DNA from: Ptychodera flava
Lineage: Eukaryota > Hemichordata > Enteropneusta > Ptychoderidae
Direction: 5' to 3'
Assembly (NCBI RefSeq): GCF_041260155.1
Contig: NC_091933.1
Span: 28,402,933 to 28,466,932 of the forward strand
Length of the DNA: 64,000 bases
Below are positions 1 to 11,952 of the stretch, piece by piece. Numbering within the stretch: the stretch's first letter is position 1; every line of letters begins with the position of its first letter. Position numbers and translations under genes: made by a program. Below the pieces are notes generated by a model. The model saw only the letters and a program-made list of their open reading frames with translations, was not told where the DNA came from and ran no database searches.

Positions 1-3000
1 GACGGTAATATGGGTACATGCTACCAGCGTCCACCCAGTGATTATACCTGAGTTCTGTGTGATATATCTGTATCAATGCAATTGTATTAGAGAAGAGTGG
101 GAAGGTTTTTGTACTTCCCAAGGCATTTACCCATAAATTCCAAGATTTGTGAAGGTACTGCACAACATATGGACAACATATGTGTTTTTGTACAGTAAAA
201 CTCTCAAATATGGACAGGTTTATACTTTAGTCTATAGATGAATGTAAATGCAGATGTAAATAAATCTGACATTGATCCAAGAGACTTCCCAATGTCTTAT
301 CATCCTAAGTGAGTGTGAAATTGTTAAATTGCATAAGACTTTCATGGGCTAGACAATTTTTCTCAGCTGATATGTTGACCAGATCAAGAAGACTGCAGCA
401 GCATATCCAATACTTTATCAACAATCAACCAACAAGCGTAGCAGTATTATCTGTTAGGAACATCTTTCAAACATTTTATTGTTATAACAGCAGTCTATAT
501 TTGACCTTGCAGTTGCACTAGATCAATTTGATTAAAAAAATAGTTGATGTTTTTGTAGAAGTGAGCAGTGTGATGCCTTACTGAATTTTAGGATCCGAAG
601 ATTGAACTTTCATCCTTGGCACTAGTATGATCTGAGCCAGGAAGTACAGACGTGTTCTACATGTACCAGTAAATGCAGTGAGCGTACAGCGTGGCTCAGT
701 ATTTCAGTACACGCCTAGCTTCTTGATGGACTCTCCAGAATACAATCTGTACGAAAATGTATCTTCTGTGTGTGTCTATTCGATATTGGAAATGGAATGG
801 TTGTGAGCTGTTAGATTCTTTGTTGCCTATTTTGCACACTTTTCTCATAATTCACAAATGGACTGTTCACATCAAAACAAGTTGTATGAAAATGGCACGT
901 AACGAACAATGCCACTTCAGCTGTGACCTTTCACCTCTCTGTAAGATTTTATGTGCACACCCAGGTTTGTTTGCAACTTTAGTACTGATTGAAATATGAG
1001 ATGCCAGAAAGTGACAAATGTGTCGTTCACCTAATTACGTCATGAAAAATATTCGACAAGTCCAAGTGAGCAAATGATCAGGGTAGAATGAAATCCAAAC
1101 AAAGTAAAGTACTATAGTATAAACAGCTCCTCAGAACACGATTGGAACTAATTTGGGATAATTGGGTCGTCATATTTTTCGAATTTCTCAAAAGTGTTAG
1201 GTGCCCTATCGCTGAATGATACAATATTACAAATTACTCATAAAAACGAGTGTGTAACTTACAAAGAAAAGCAGATGACATTACTTTACCATCCAATTAT
1301 CCCAAATTAGTTCCAATCGTGTACCAGTCACATTCAGTCAAATGTTTTTGCTGATTTATAGGGTCACCAGTGTAACCCATATATCATGCCAGTGCTGTCA
1401 TCTTGAACATCTGCGGAATCTGCCACATTATAAAGTTAAATTACAATGTAGGCCACAGTACAGAGTCAAAAGAAACAACAATTAATCTAAATGAAGATAC
1501 TTTTGATATTTCCTTGATGCAGAATGCTAGCAATATTCTCCATAACCTGACTTCAAATACTTGCGCAAAAGTCGACCAGGTCGCTGTAACTCTAAACGCA
1601 AGACAGAGAAGTTATGTCAGCTATTCGGTGCAAGAGAACTGAGTTTGTTTACCCGGCGTTTACGAACCCTATTGACCCCAATTATCTTTTGTATGACCCT
1701 GATTGACCCTTGAAGTGTGATGAGGTGAACTATCTCGTGATACAAGTACACGCACGATGATCAGATGATAAATTGTGTGCAGGCCAGATGCATGTTTATG
1801 GTACAGTGTTTATCGCAACTGCTTTCCAGCAAAATATTGAAAGAAGCGTTAATTTTAATTTTAAAATGAGCGTGCGGTTTTGGTAATTACTATAGCTGAT
1901 AGCACCCGGAGCGCCACCGTCTGTGCCTCCTTGTACCATGGATGTAATGCTTGTACACATAAGCTTATGGCGTGTCAGTACTGCGAATTTTTTTTGCCGC
2001 AAAAATCAAATGTGCCTGTTATCCTAAATAACTTTCTCTTCGATCTTCTCTAAAATTTATCTTCGTTATATAATGAGCGCGTCACAAATATTCAAGTTCT
2101 CCCTGAAACCGTGTATCGTCAGCTCCCGCGTGCTGACACATTTACGAATACTCCTACCCTAACAACCTAAACGAACTTCAAATGTGTGTAATTCGCACAT
2201 TGGAAGGTATTTCTCCTTTTTACCTTGCAGTGATTTGCTCCAAGGTAATAATAAAGCCTACTCGATGCCAAAGTATAGGGCCTACATCTGCTCTAGAACA
2301 TTGCTGACCTAGATATCAGTAGAGTATGTGTGGTCGAGTGGTAAAAATGAATAATACCGTGTTTCACTTTTATTCAAACGTGGATCTTTATTTGTGCTGG
2401 AATCTGAGAGATGTGCATCAACAAATTTCCAGTTTGAGACAAAATTTGTTTTACGGGGATGATTTCGTCCATATTTATTATAATAAATCTCTAGTAATAT
2501 TTGTCATAATATTATACAATATGCTGCTGGAAGCGTTAACAGATTTACTGTAAAAACGATTCTAGAAACATTCTAATGCGATGCCACGTTTTCGTTTCTC
2601 TGTATTTATACGTTGACCTCAATGTGAACTTCGTTCAGCCATGCGTTGAGAAATTAATTACTCAATATTACTTATGTCGGTATTTTATCCACGGTGATGA
2701 ATGTAGGTATAGGCGCGTTCAGCGTTGGAATGTATAAAATCACGGGCCCCTGGGATGACATCTACGTAAATGTGCTGTATGAGACGTAGTATACATCGCG
2801 CAGTGCAGCACTTTCACTCGGAATATTCCGGTAAAAGTATACCGGCAATGTAAATAAATAATGTAAGTAAATCAAATTGTGATTTCATGACACATCCTCA
2901 GAGGGCTAAAGAACAAGCCAAAAAGGCAGTGATTAAAGCGATTTTCGTTAAACTGGTCGTTGAAATACAGAAATCGAATTTGTGTCATCGGTATTTCTGT

Positions 3001-6000
3001 GATACGAGTAATGCATATCGTAATCCATGACTTTATAAATTTCAGGGTCACCGCCTGGTACTAATGGGGTACGTTGCGGTGGTGATTTGCGGCATTGTAA
3101 AGGAAAAACTGCGGCCGCATCACTTTTCATCGGGATTTCGAAAATATTTATTGAAGTTTATCTCAAATGAAGTACAGTGCAACAATATTTAGGCCAGTGA
3201 TTCGATCAAATTCATTTGAAATGAGCTGTGAGCAAAATACGACAATGACATGGTGTGTTTTCTCGCCACGCTTACGGTATCATACGAGATGGTACAGGTT
3301 CCCATTTGACGCTTGTGTAGTCTGGGTGTACATAAACCGCAGACTCTGCGAATAGGGTATCAGAGGGTACCTGCGACAACCTCATTCATTTCAGTTTGTA
3401 GGAAAAAACCACTGCGGTCCGTTGTAACTAACGGTCTCGTATCGTACAGCCTTACAAACGCCGAAGACGTGACGTTTTCAGAACTGCTAATTGTCACAGC
3501 AATTATCTGAGGTTGCTAGCTTAGTTTAATCTGTGTAATTTTTCCACGGTACAGACGAGTTCTGATTACCTTCATATGTATTACTAATCAAGGGGGAAAA
3601 GAAATTTTAAATTTACAATGCATGATTTATTGATTGAAAAAATGGAGAGATCAACATCACTCCTCCTACATAGGAAAGCCATGCCTGTCGGGTAAATAGT
3701 GAGTGCAGAGATGACAATGGTATATAGATACCAAGAACTGCCAACCTGCCCGCTGCAAAAATCAATAGATTTGAGCCAGTTGTAGTTCTAACCAAATAGT
3801 TCACAAAACGCTCATTATAATAAGGTTATATTTTTAGTCATTCGAACACACGAGTCACCATGACATATAATATTATTACCATTTTCCGATCTCAAGCTCC
3901 GGTCCCTTTGACTACCGTCGAAGCGTTACATTACTTAGGACCGTGATGTCTTGGATGCATTCTAATCTTTACCTAAATCAACTGTGACGACACTACATAG
4001 AAAGAAGCATGAATATCAAAGTTATCCGGCTTCATTCATGGAGGCGATTAGTCGTGAGAGGGGAACCTGAAAAACCGTGGAATGAAATTTAATCAATTGA
4101 ACAGCGGCCTCGAACTTTATCTCTGTTCAACGCACAATCAAGACTTGGCCCTCTAAAAAACCATTGAACATTCCCCGTTGGCATCTTTCGCCCTGTTTTA
4201 GTCCCTGAGAGACTTTGACAAATTATTTTTCAAGCACCTTAATAACAAAGTTCGCCGGATTACGTACTTTATGATGTTACTGTAATTTGTACTTAATTAG
4301 CATAATTATACATGTGTGAACGATTGAAGTGATGATTCCTACACATTATCTGGTTATCTTTAATAGCTGTATACATGAAAAGGGGAAGAGTGATGCCATA
4401 CGATTGCACTCTTGTCTATGTCGATATCGTCCTATAATTTAGGACGCATTTTAGTTCCACGCGCCTCTTTACTGCGCACAACAAATTGTCGTTTGGTTGT
4501 GTGGGGTTGGATATACCAGAAGCTAGTTTGTTGCATGAGCTCTATGGCTTCAAAAAGGCAAGCAAAGTTACCTCCACCTGATTCAGACGACATTTTATGT
4601 ACAATTGGACGGAAAGTGCATAACAATAACGGCAAACAACACAATTGCTGTTTTATAACTTAGGCCTATTTGTCATCGGGAAATGGAGTTGTTCACGGCG
4701 TCGGCGACTCTCCGGATCTGTTGTGACTATACCGTATACCGTAACTTAATAAGATGGATACTGAAGTTTTGTCCGGAGAACTTAGAATTAACGAGTTAAA
4801 TTGATGGCAAGATCAAAATTGTTGCATGGTGCTACATCCTTGCTTTCGGCCCTTATGTTGAGGGTCCGTGCATCATCATTATTATTACTATCATGAGCAC
4901 AAAGTCGCGACGTGCTCTCGGTGTCATAATAATATCGTGATAACAGTTGCTAGGTAATACAAAAATGTTGTAGGGGAAAGACCCCGTTCTCTAGATGCTG
5001 CTACAGTCATGACAGTGGGTCAGCTTGCACGCTGGTCTTCAAATTTCACACGAAGACTCAATATTGATTATTGACTTTTAGGATAATCTCATTGAACGCC
5101 AGTAGGGCCCTGAGCTTATTCAGTGTAACAACTGACAGTCATTGTACTCTGGTCCGTTATAAGCTTATATAATGTTAGTCAAATTAACAAAATCAAGATA
5201 GCTTTCATGCATATTACTAAAGATGCATAAATCTGTGTAAAAAAACTTTCTGAAATATGCGCCAAAAACTTCAGCGAACTTGCCAATACACGGCATTCTG
5301 GTATTTGAAAGAGTCTCGCCCAGAGCATAAGGGGCTGCAGTAGAGATGCGCGAAAGGAAACACACGCGAAAAAGCGCGTTCGAAATTGAGGAGTCATGTA
5401 AGAGCAAGCAGTTTGACAAGAAACATTCAATTTCGCATTTTGCATAAGTTTTAGTGCGAACAAACAATGTGATCTGACAACAGTGAACTACTTCAAAACA
5501 TACCAGTGAGAGATTAGTGGCTTTCGAACCACCTGTTGAATGCATGTGACGCAGTGGCCGCATACCAAGCACCAAGAACGTTCAAAGGCTTTTGCCGCAG
5601 TGATGGAAGGCTCGTCGAAACGGCGCGACAGGTGGATGAAACTCCCCTCATAGCCTATCAGTGCTTTTACAGACCCTGGAGTGAGAAAATATTGTTTTTT
5701 TTATAAAGTGTGGTTGTACTTTACGGAATCTTAATGGGATTTCCAAAGTGTCTTCGTATGACCAGCCCTTTTAACATAAACCCACTAAATTGCATATTTG
5801 TGGACGTCGGCGGGAAAGTTCTCCACAAAAAATGCAGAGAGAACCTTCCATCGGAAATGCTCTTTGCTTGAAAATGAATTTGATGAAATTGAACCGTGAC
5901 ATGTAGAATGTTTTAGAGTAGGATAATTGGGCATGACAGGGACAGACAGTTCTGTAAAAACTTGTTCAACTTTGCATAAAGCTGATCAGCTTATGACGAG

Positions 6001-6010
6001 ATAGCTTGAT
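1..6010. other. No supported gene; intergenic DNA with one small repeat element
   Basis: I read both strands and found only short open frames without recognisable domains, codon bias or convincing splice context. A small inverted-repeat element sits at 1136-1322. Several stretches (about 2600-3130, 4400-4700 and 5280-5640) are richer in CpG than the surroundings and could border an unseen promoter or first exon, but nothing there supports a gene call. Confidence 0.6.
1136..1322. mobile_element. Small nonautonomous inverted-repeat element, family 2, copy 1
   Basis: The element is bounded by a perfect 30-bp inverted repeat: it opens with ACACGATTGGAACTAATTTG and closes with the complement of that sequence. 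Its 187-bp body has no coding capacity. The reverse complement of the interior matches copies at 52413-52622 and 56812-56884 in this window, so it is a dispersed family. The other two copies are bordered by TA, which suggests a TA target site as in the Tc1/mariner group. This copy lacks clear flanking TA. The family assignment is inference. Confidence 0.75.
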
Positions 6011-6017
6011 TACCATC
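6011..6017. repeat. Left target-site duplication TACCATC of the fold-back element
   Basis: TACCATC immediately precedes the left terminal inverted repeat and is repeated exactly at 10681-10687 immediately after the right one. Confidence 0.85.
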
Positions 6018-6700
6018 TATGGCGCGTAATGCATGCCAAAATTAACATCCGTTTTCTTACACCACTGACCGAATTTTTCCACTAGTCATCCACATTCGGC
6101 TTGCCGATTTCTGAACCCACTCACTGAATTCTTCATGTGGTCAGCGTTTTCTGAACCCACTCACTGAATTCTTCATGTGGTCAGCGTTTTCTGAACCCAC
6201 TCACTTACATTCAAGTGGTTAGCGATTTCTGAACCCACTCGCTGAATTCTTCATGTGGTCAGCGTTTTCTGAACCCACTCACTGAATTCTTCATGTGGTC
6301 AGCGTTTTCTGAACCCACTCACTTACATTCAAGTGGTTAGCGATTTCTGAACCCACTCGCTGAATTCTTCATGTGGTCAGCGTTTTCTGAACCCACTCAC
6401 TGAATTCTTCATGTGGTCAGCGTTTTCTGAACCCACTCACTGAATTCTTCATGTGGTCAGCGTTTTCTGAACCCACTCACTGAATTCTTCATGTGGTCAG
6501 CGTTTTCTGAACCCACTCACTGAATCCTTCAACTGGTTAGCGATTTCTGAACCCACTCACTGACATTCAAGTGGTTAGCGATTTCTGAACCCACTCGCTG
6601 AATCCTTTAACTAGTTAGCGATTTCTGAACCCACTGACCGAATCCTTCAAGTGGTCAGCGATTGCTGAACCAACTCACCGAATCCTTTGACTACTTGCCT
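6018..6700 (+). repeat. Left terminal inverted repeat with about 15 tandem units
   Basis: About 90 bp of unique terminal sequence (6018-6106) is followed by a minisatellite from about 6107. The basic unit is 40 bp (TTTTCTGAACCCACTCACTG plus GAATTCTTCATGTGGTCAGC-type sequence), with shorter variants of about 36 bp that carry ACATTCAAGTGGTTAGCGA. I count about 15 occurrences of the CTGAACC(C/A)AC core. The internal end is near 6700, where the match to the right arm fades. EcoRI-like GAATTC occurs in most full units. Confidence 0.85.
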
Positions 6701-7023
6701 ACATTCCGCTAGGCACCTCAGCAGACTTGATATTTTTTTCTATCATAATCCGGTCACTCAAAAAGAGACCCGTCAAATTCACTCACGGATTCTTAAGGTG
6801 GCTGACCATTACGCTAGGGAAACTTTATCAAAGCTTGTAAGATGTGACCCGGAAATGAATCTCATAGATACTGAATCGCATGGTTCGCATGCCCAGCCCG
6901 CCTCACAAAACGTGTACAATGAACAGTAAAAGGAGTGAAAAATGACTTCTTGTCCGGACCAGAAGTCAGGCTTTCTTGACACACAAGACGAAACGTAATG
7001 ACACCACCGTCAATCTACCCAAG

Positions 7024-7053
7024 CACAGTCCCTCTATAGATAGAGGGACTGTG
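7024..7053. repeat. Perfect 30-bp palindrome (14-bp arms)
   Basis: CACAGTCCCTCTAT, a 2-bp centre and the exact complement ATAGAGGGACTGTG. A near-identical hairpin with the same outer arm CACAGTCCCTC occurs at 11953-11981, outside the fold-back element. It could be a collapsed pair of transposon ends or a structured-RNA motif; the function is unknown. Confidence 0.7.
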
Positions 7054-9009
7054 ACGCAAGTTTTGTTTTACTGTGGCGTCCATAGAAACCTATGCTCTTC
7101 GAAAAGGTCTGGTCAATCGAAACTGGAGACTCAGCCAAAGACGCGCAAAAGTTCGGCGAAATACTGGAAAGATATAAATATGTAGGTGTTTACAGATTTT
7201 CCGACTATAATGAGCCGTGCAAACAAACGTCTTGAACAGCTAAAGTAACGATGGATGAAGGCAGTCGATTGTAAGCTTCATGCAAGGCATTGCACGTTGT
7301 GACCGACGGTACGGAGATCAAGTTTGCTGAATGAATTGAGAGAGAAAAACATATATAAATAAAAATTCAATATTTCACCATCGTAATCATTGAACTAGTC
7401 GTTTCTTCCATTATGCAGTATTATGAAAATGTCGTTGAAAATAAATGACGGGACTGCTTCTGCTCTGTCTACTCAAACGAAGTTTGGTGTACGGCCGGCG
7501 GGCTACGCTGTATGTACAGGATAGGCAATACATGTACAGCCCATCAACTTCGCATATCGTTGCCGTAATTGAAAATGCATAGAAAGGAACAAATTATATC
7601 TTGAATACAGTATAAAAGTCTTACTTAGTAAATTTAAAAGTATTTCCAAATAATATCAAACGTAACGGGTATCTATTAATCCTCATAAGGACTACCGTAG
7701 TACAATAACCGGCTAGATGCGAGCACAACATTAATGGCGCCCCAGGCATGTTAGAAGTTCGAACACAAGAGAGATCCCGGCCGGCCTCACTGCAAAGTCG
7801 TCCCCGTGCACACCCGGCCCAACAGAAAACTAACCTCTTGGTTTGATTCTGTTGTTTACTTATTTTTTAAAGAATCATGACACATATATCTGCACAATTT
7901 GCTTAGGCTGTAGTCTAGAGACGTTCGGAGTGAGCTATGGCGTACCGCTAAGCATGGACGTAGCCTAATATTCGGTCCATGCGTAAGGCAGGCCCCAAAT
8001 AACGTTCTGGCTATCGACACGATGATCGTGTTGGTAAGCAAGAAAAAGCACCTTATCGACACAATCATGATAACTTGCAAATTGTACACTTATGTCACCA
8101 TTTTGCTGTATCAGATGGTCTCAAATGTATGGCTTTCGTGTTGAAAGAGTTTCCTCGTGTGACAAAAAGTGTGTTCTCAATAATTAGCCTTAGACCCACG
8201 TGTTCAATTGACAATTGAATTGCTGACATCGCTTGCTAAAATCCTATCGCTGTTTCATAATAAACAACCAATGAAATCGTGTTCGCGATCTCAATTTTCA
8301 CGTTTTCGAGACTCAAACTGCCCCCCTAAAATGAATTCGAGAACATATACAAACAAAATTGCAGCTTCAAACATACAACAACATGAGGTGTGTGGATTAA
8401 TGCTTCCCCCCCCCCCCAGCAAGTGTGTTCGAATCCCACTCAGGATGAACAATTTTTTTCTTTTTTCTCTTTCATTCTTTCCGTTATTTTGTAATTTTTC
8501 TCTTCTCTCACCCTCTTTTTTCCGATTTGTTCTCTTTTCTCGTTACAATCATGCATATTGACAATGTCCGCTGATCTTTGATGGAGATTCAGAACTTTAA
8601 ATTTACAAAGTATCATGCCTTTAGCTATAAGGAAGACAAGTGCGCGGATACACATTAAAGTAAATTTACTTGCCCAAAGTTCTGTATCCTCTGAAACACA
8701 GTAACAGTACGTTTTTAAACAGAGGAGAACAAAATAAAATCATTCGCAGGTCATTCAGCCAGCGACCGTGGACATTTGCCCGGGCAGGGCGCGGCATGGC
8801 CCCAGGAATTTTTTGGGACTGTTGGCTGATGAGAGCCTCTTATTATACGACACTTAACTATTCTAAGGTCTTAAAATACGTTAAGAACATTTCCTTTTAT
8901 CGTTTCCTAGGAATGTTCCTTGTTTTAACTTAGTTATACCACTCTCCGCCTCGTGCCCATTGTTCTAACCATGCTCTCTTATTTCCATAACCGAATATTT
9001 TACTGTATA

Positions 9010-9194
9010 CCACCTGGCTTTCTTTTGTTTAAAAAGTGTCCGATTTACAAGTTCTTTTGTTTAAAAGTGTCCGATTTACTAGTAAATCGGACAGTTCTTT
9101 TGTTAAAAACTGTCCGGTTTACTAGTAAATCGGACACTTTTAAACAAAAGAGCTTGTGAAATGGACACTTTTTCAACAAAAGAAAGTCACGTGG
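9010..9194. repeat. Long palindrome: 85-bp arms around a 15-bp loop
   Basis: Positions 9010-9094 and 9110-9194 are equal-length imperfect inverted repeats separated by 15 bp. Each arm also contains two direct copies of a CTTTTGTTTAAAAGTGTCCG-type unit and an internal palindrome, GTCCGATTTACTAGTAAATC plus GGAC, so several alternative foldings exist. It lies inside the fold-back element and looks like a separately inserted palindromic element. No open frame of note is present. Confidence 0.8.
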
Positions 9195-10029
9195 CGACGA
9201 GTTAAAAAAAAACAAATGCGAGACATCATACCAGAAGAAATTTATTTCACCATCAAGTACAGAGTAAAAACACTTTAAAAGAATCACCGGACTGAATTAT
9301 TTTGCACGACTGTACGTCTCAAATCAATTACAGGTCACCGTGAAATAACGGTATTGATTGCAAATATCACTTCTGTGTTAAGGTTATTGTCATCACGATC
9401 ATTCGAAGCTGAAATTTAAGATTTCAAAGTCAGTTATCAACACTGAATGTAGAGGTTTCAATCGCCTTTGGTAAAGTTAAATCTAGCTACAGGCAGTTAA
9501 ATTACGATATTCAATTACCATATTGTCGTTTTTCTGAAACCGTACGATGACGAGAGCTGTACTTCCATGCGAGCGATCACTCGTGCAAGGCATGCTGCAA
9601 GACGTATACATGTGCGTTGTCAACAAACCCGCGCGGCAATCTAACTCGATCGGGCAGTATTTAGCGTTTGTATGTCACTATATACAGAAGCACAAATTTG
9701 GCTTATTTCTTCACTGAACAACATTTCAAGATGGATGAAAGGGAATAACATGTAATTTCGAACAAAAAAGGTTAAAAGTTAAAAAATAATGGGGCTTTAA
9801 GGCCTGGAAGAAAAACTAAAATAAAAATAATCCACTGACAGAGTGTGTTAGTTGACGTAAACACACTTGTTGTCGACGTAAAACTCAGAGGTCAAAGTAA
9901 ATTTCGACCCCTTAGCATTCTAATAAAAATTGACACCACAATTTTTGTGACGACATTTGACGTAGGCATGACGCTGTGTGACGTAGGGGTCTTGTTTCGT
10001 GTCATAAGTAGAAACTAATGAAGTTGAGC

Positions 10030-10680
10030 TTAGGGAGTTCAGTACTTGAAGAATTCAGTGACTTGGTTCAGAAATCGCTAACCACTTGAAGGATTCAGTG
10101 AGTGGGTTCAGAAATCGCTGACCACATGAAGAATTCAGCGAGTGGGTTCAGAAATCGCTAACCACTTGAATGTCAGTGAGTGGGTTCAGAAATCGCTAAC
10201 CAGTTGAAGGATTCAGTGAGTGGGTTCAGAAAACGCTGACCACATGAAGAATTCAGTGAGTGGGTTCAGAAAACGCTGACCACATGAAGAATTCAGTGAG
10301 TGGGTTCAGAAAACGCTGACCACATGAAGAATTCAGTGAGTGGGTTCAGAAAACGCTGACCACATGAAGAATTCAGCGAGTGGGTTCAGAAAACGCTGAC
10401 CACATGAAGAATTCAGCGAGTGGGTTCAGAAAACGCTGACCACATGAAGAATTCAGCGAGTGGGTTCAGAAATCGCTAACCACTTGAATGTAAGTGAGTG
10501 GGTTCAGAAATCGCTGACCACGTGAAGGATGCAGTAAGTGGGTTCAGAAATCGCTAACCACTTGAATAATTCAGTGAGTGGGTTCAGAAATCGGCAAGCC
10601 GAATGTGGATGACTAGTGGAAAAATTCGGTCAGTGGTGTAAGAAAACGGATGTTAATTTTGGCATGCATTACGCGCCATA
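10030..10680 (-). repeat. Right terminal inverted repeat with about 14 tandem units
   Basis: This is the inverted counterpart of 6018-6700. Units read TGGGTTCAGAAAACGCTGAC followed by CACATGAAGAATTCAGTGAG, 40 bp each, with shorter variants carrying CACTTGAATGT. The outer ~90 bp (from about 10591) is the complement of the left terminus. Unit number and the order of variants differ from the left arm, as expected if the arrays change length by unequal exchange. Confidence 0.85.
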
Positions 10681-10687
10681 TACCATC
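10681..10687. repeat. Right target-site duplication TACCATC of the fold-back element
   Basis: This is an exact 7-bp match to 6011-6017, in direct orientation, directly abutting the right terminal inverted repeat. Confidence 0.85.
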
Positions 10688-10950
10688 GTTGTGTCAATTT
10701 GACGTAAAATGTTTTCATTGTTGCGTATCAAAAGAATACTTTCCAATGCATCAGTGACTTCGAACAATATCTGGTTGCACGCGGGCCAAGGTGCGTGACC
10801 CGCTATTTCCAAAACCAGCGTTGATTTACAAAGTCTGATCTCAGCTTAGCCGAGACACACGACTTGAAATCCCGACGGTACGCTACGTCAACAGCCGACT
10901 GATCTTACGTGTGCACTGCTCACTTGTATAGAGTGCTTATATTTAAGCAA

Positions 10951-11412
10951 ATGGAAGTTAAGGATACAAACGTCAGGATTCTCGGGTGTGCTGGAGGTTC
11001 CGGTGCCAGGCCTTTTACTTTCTATCACCCTGGACAGTCGCTTAGCCGACTAGATGCCTGCGCCAGCGACGAGTGCGTCAAGGGTATTTGGGCTACACTG
11101 ACGGATCACCAGTGCGCGACGTTGGGCACCAGAGTGGGCGATCACCGGCTGGAATGCAAAAGTTACCAGTTTGAACCAGACGAGAAACTCACCGAGCTCA
11201 CCATATGGGAAAGTCAGGACGGTGATCGCATCGGTCGGATCGAGTTCAAGACGGACAGATGCGGGGCTTTCATGATAGGACCCGGAGGAGGGAAAAAGCA
11301 CCGATTCGAAGTGTCGAAGAGTAAGCCTTTAGGTTTGGCAGGACAATACGGGGCGGACATTACCCGATTTGCTCTTATCGTCACCAAGGAAGACACTGTA
11401 AATGAAGTGTAA
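10951..11412 (+). CDS. Jacalin-like lectin domain protein, single exon
   Basis: 153 codons. The chain fits a jacalin-related (beta-prism) lectin fold. It has an N-terminal glycine-rich strand (GCAGGSGARPFTFY, residues 12-25), a central segment with a GDHR turn and an acidic PDEKLTELTIWESQDGDRIG stretch (76-95), the characteristic IEFKTD strand (97-102), and a C-terminal LGLAGQYGADITRFALIV region (127-144) resembling the family's G-x-x-G-x-x-I-x-x-I/L ending. Proteins of this family bind carbohydrate, and animal members such as ZG16 are secreted. I see no signal peptide here, so this copy may be cytosolic or lack an upstream exon. Six cysteines lie at 13, 37, 42, 55, 69 and 104. I chose the ATG at 10951 because the frame upstream has no earlier ATG. 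The coding stretch is clearly more GC-rich than its flanks. It begins 264 bp after the fold-back insertion. Which sugar it binds cannot be read from the sequence. Confidence 0.7.
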   Translation: MEVKDTNVRILGCAGGSGARPFTFYHPGQSLSRLDACASDECVKGIWATLTDHQCATLGTRVGDHRLECKSYQFEPDEKLTELTIWESQDGDRIGRIEFKTDRCGAFMIGPGGGKKHRFEVSKSKPLGLAGQYGADITRFALIVTKEDTVNEV

Positions 11413-11952
11413 CTTTATTAAACTTTGCAGCAAACTATCAAGAAACTTCTGCGTTGAACCTCTTGCGCACTTTGTTGTTTATTTTCAGGATGAAGCAAGA
11501 TTTGTTTAAAAGCGCACCGGTTCCTCATATTTCTTTTTTTACAAACTGTAAGATATCTGAAGTTCAATGTAGCATGTCGAAGACACAGTTTTCACCATTT
11601 CAATAACAATCCGAGAGCATTGGTGCATTGCCCCTACAAGAAGTGATTTCTACGGACCTCTTCTTCAGTGCCCCAGGCTAGGATCAGTGTGTAAGGTGGA
11701 GATTATCTCCTTCGGTTTGTCATTGAATCCATCCATTGCGTCGGTGCCACTGGCGACACTTGACACATTTTCATCTTTTAAACTTTGCGGAATTCTCAGG
11801 CATGGGTAGCTTCGAACTTCAAATTTCCGAATTCCACCACAACTGAACTTTTCACCACACTGTGAGTTAGTCTGCCAACATTGTCGAAAGCAGCCGCGAT
11901 AATGGGTTAGAACATCAGCCAGGACTGCCTACGGTGCTGATATACTATATAA

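Larger units (their letters stand above)
6018..10680. mobile_element. Fold-back DNA transposon with long tandem-repeat terminal inverted repeats
   Basis: The two ends are inverted copies: the left begins TATGGCGCGTAATGCATGCC at 6018 and the right ends with its complement at 10680. Directly outside both ends lies the same 7-bp word, TACCATC (6011-6017 and 10681-10687), a target-site duplication. The inverted repeats run about 650-680 bp and consist mostly of about 40-bp tandem units. The 3.3-kb interior shows no recognisable transposase, so this looks like a nonautonomous copy. Long terminal repeats containing tandem units plus a 7-bp duplication recall Galileo and other P-superfamily fold-back elements. 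Other superfamilies with similar target lengths cannot be excluded without a transposase. Confidence 0.85.

Noticed and set aside
2948-3130. 60-codon minus-strand frame starting at an ATG in a CpG-richer stretch
   Set aside because: Plausible as an isolated first exon, but no homology and no convincing donor or partner exon was seen.
5165-5575. 136-codon minus-strand open frame
   Set aside because: It opens at TTG rather than ATG and shows no domain, codon bias or splice context; length alone is weak support in AT-rich DNA.
6687-6929. 80-codon frame inside the fold-back element as a transposase remnant
   Set aside because: No THAP, DDE or zinc-finger pattern; the first codons overlap the tandem-repeat edge.
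8395-8540. tRNA-like TGTTCGAATCCCACTC followed by a pyrimidine tract, as a SINE
   Set aside because: Only a B-box-like word is visible; no A box at proper spacing and no second copy in the window.
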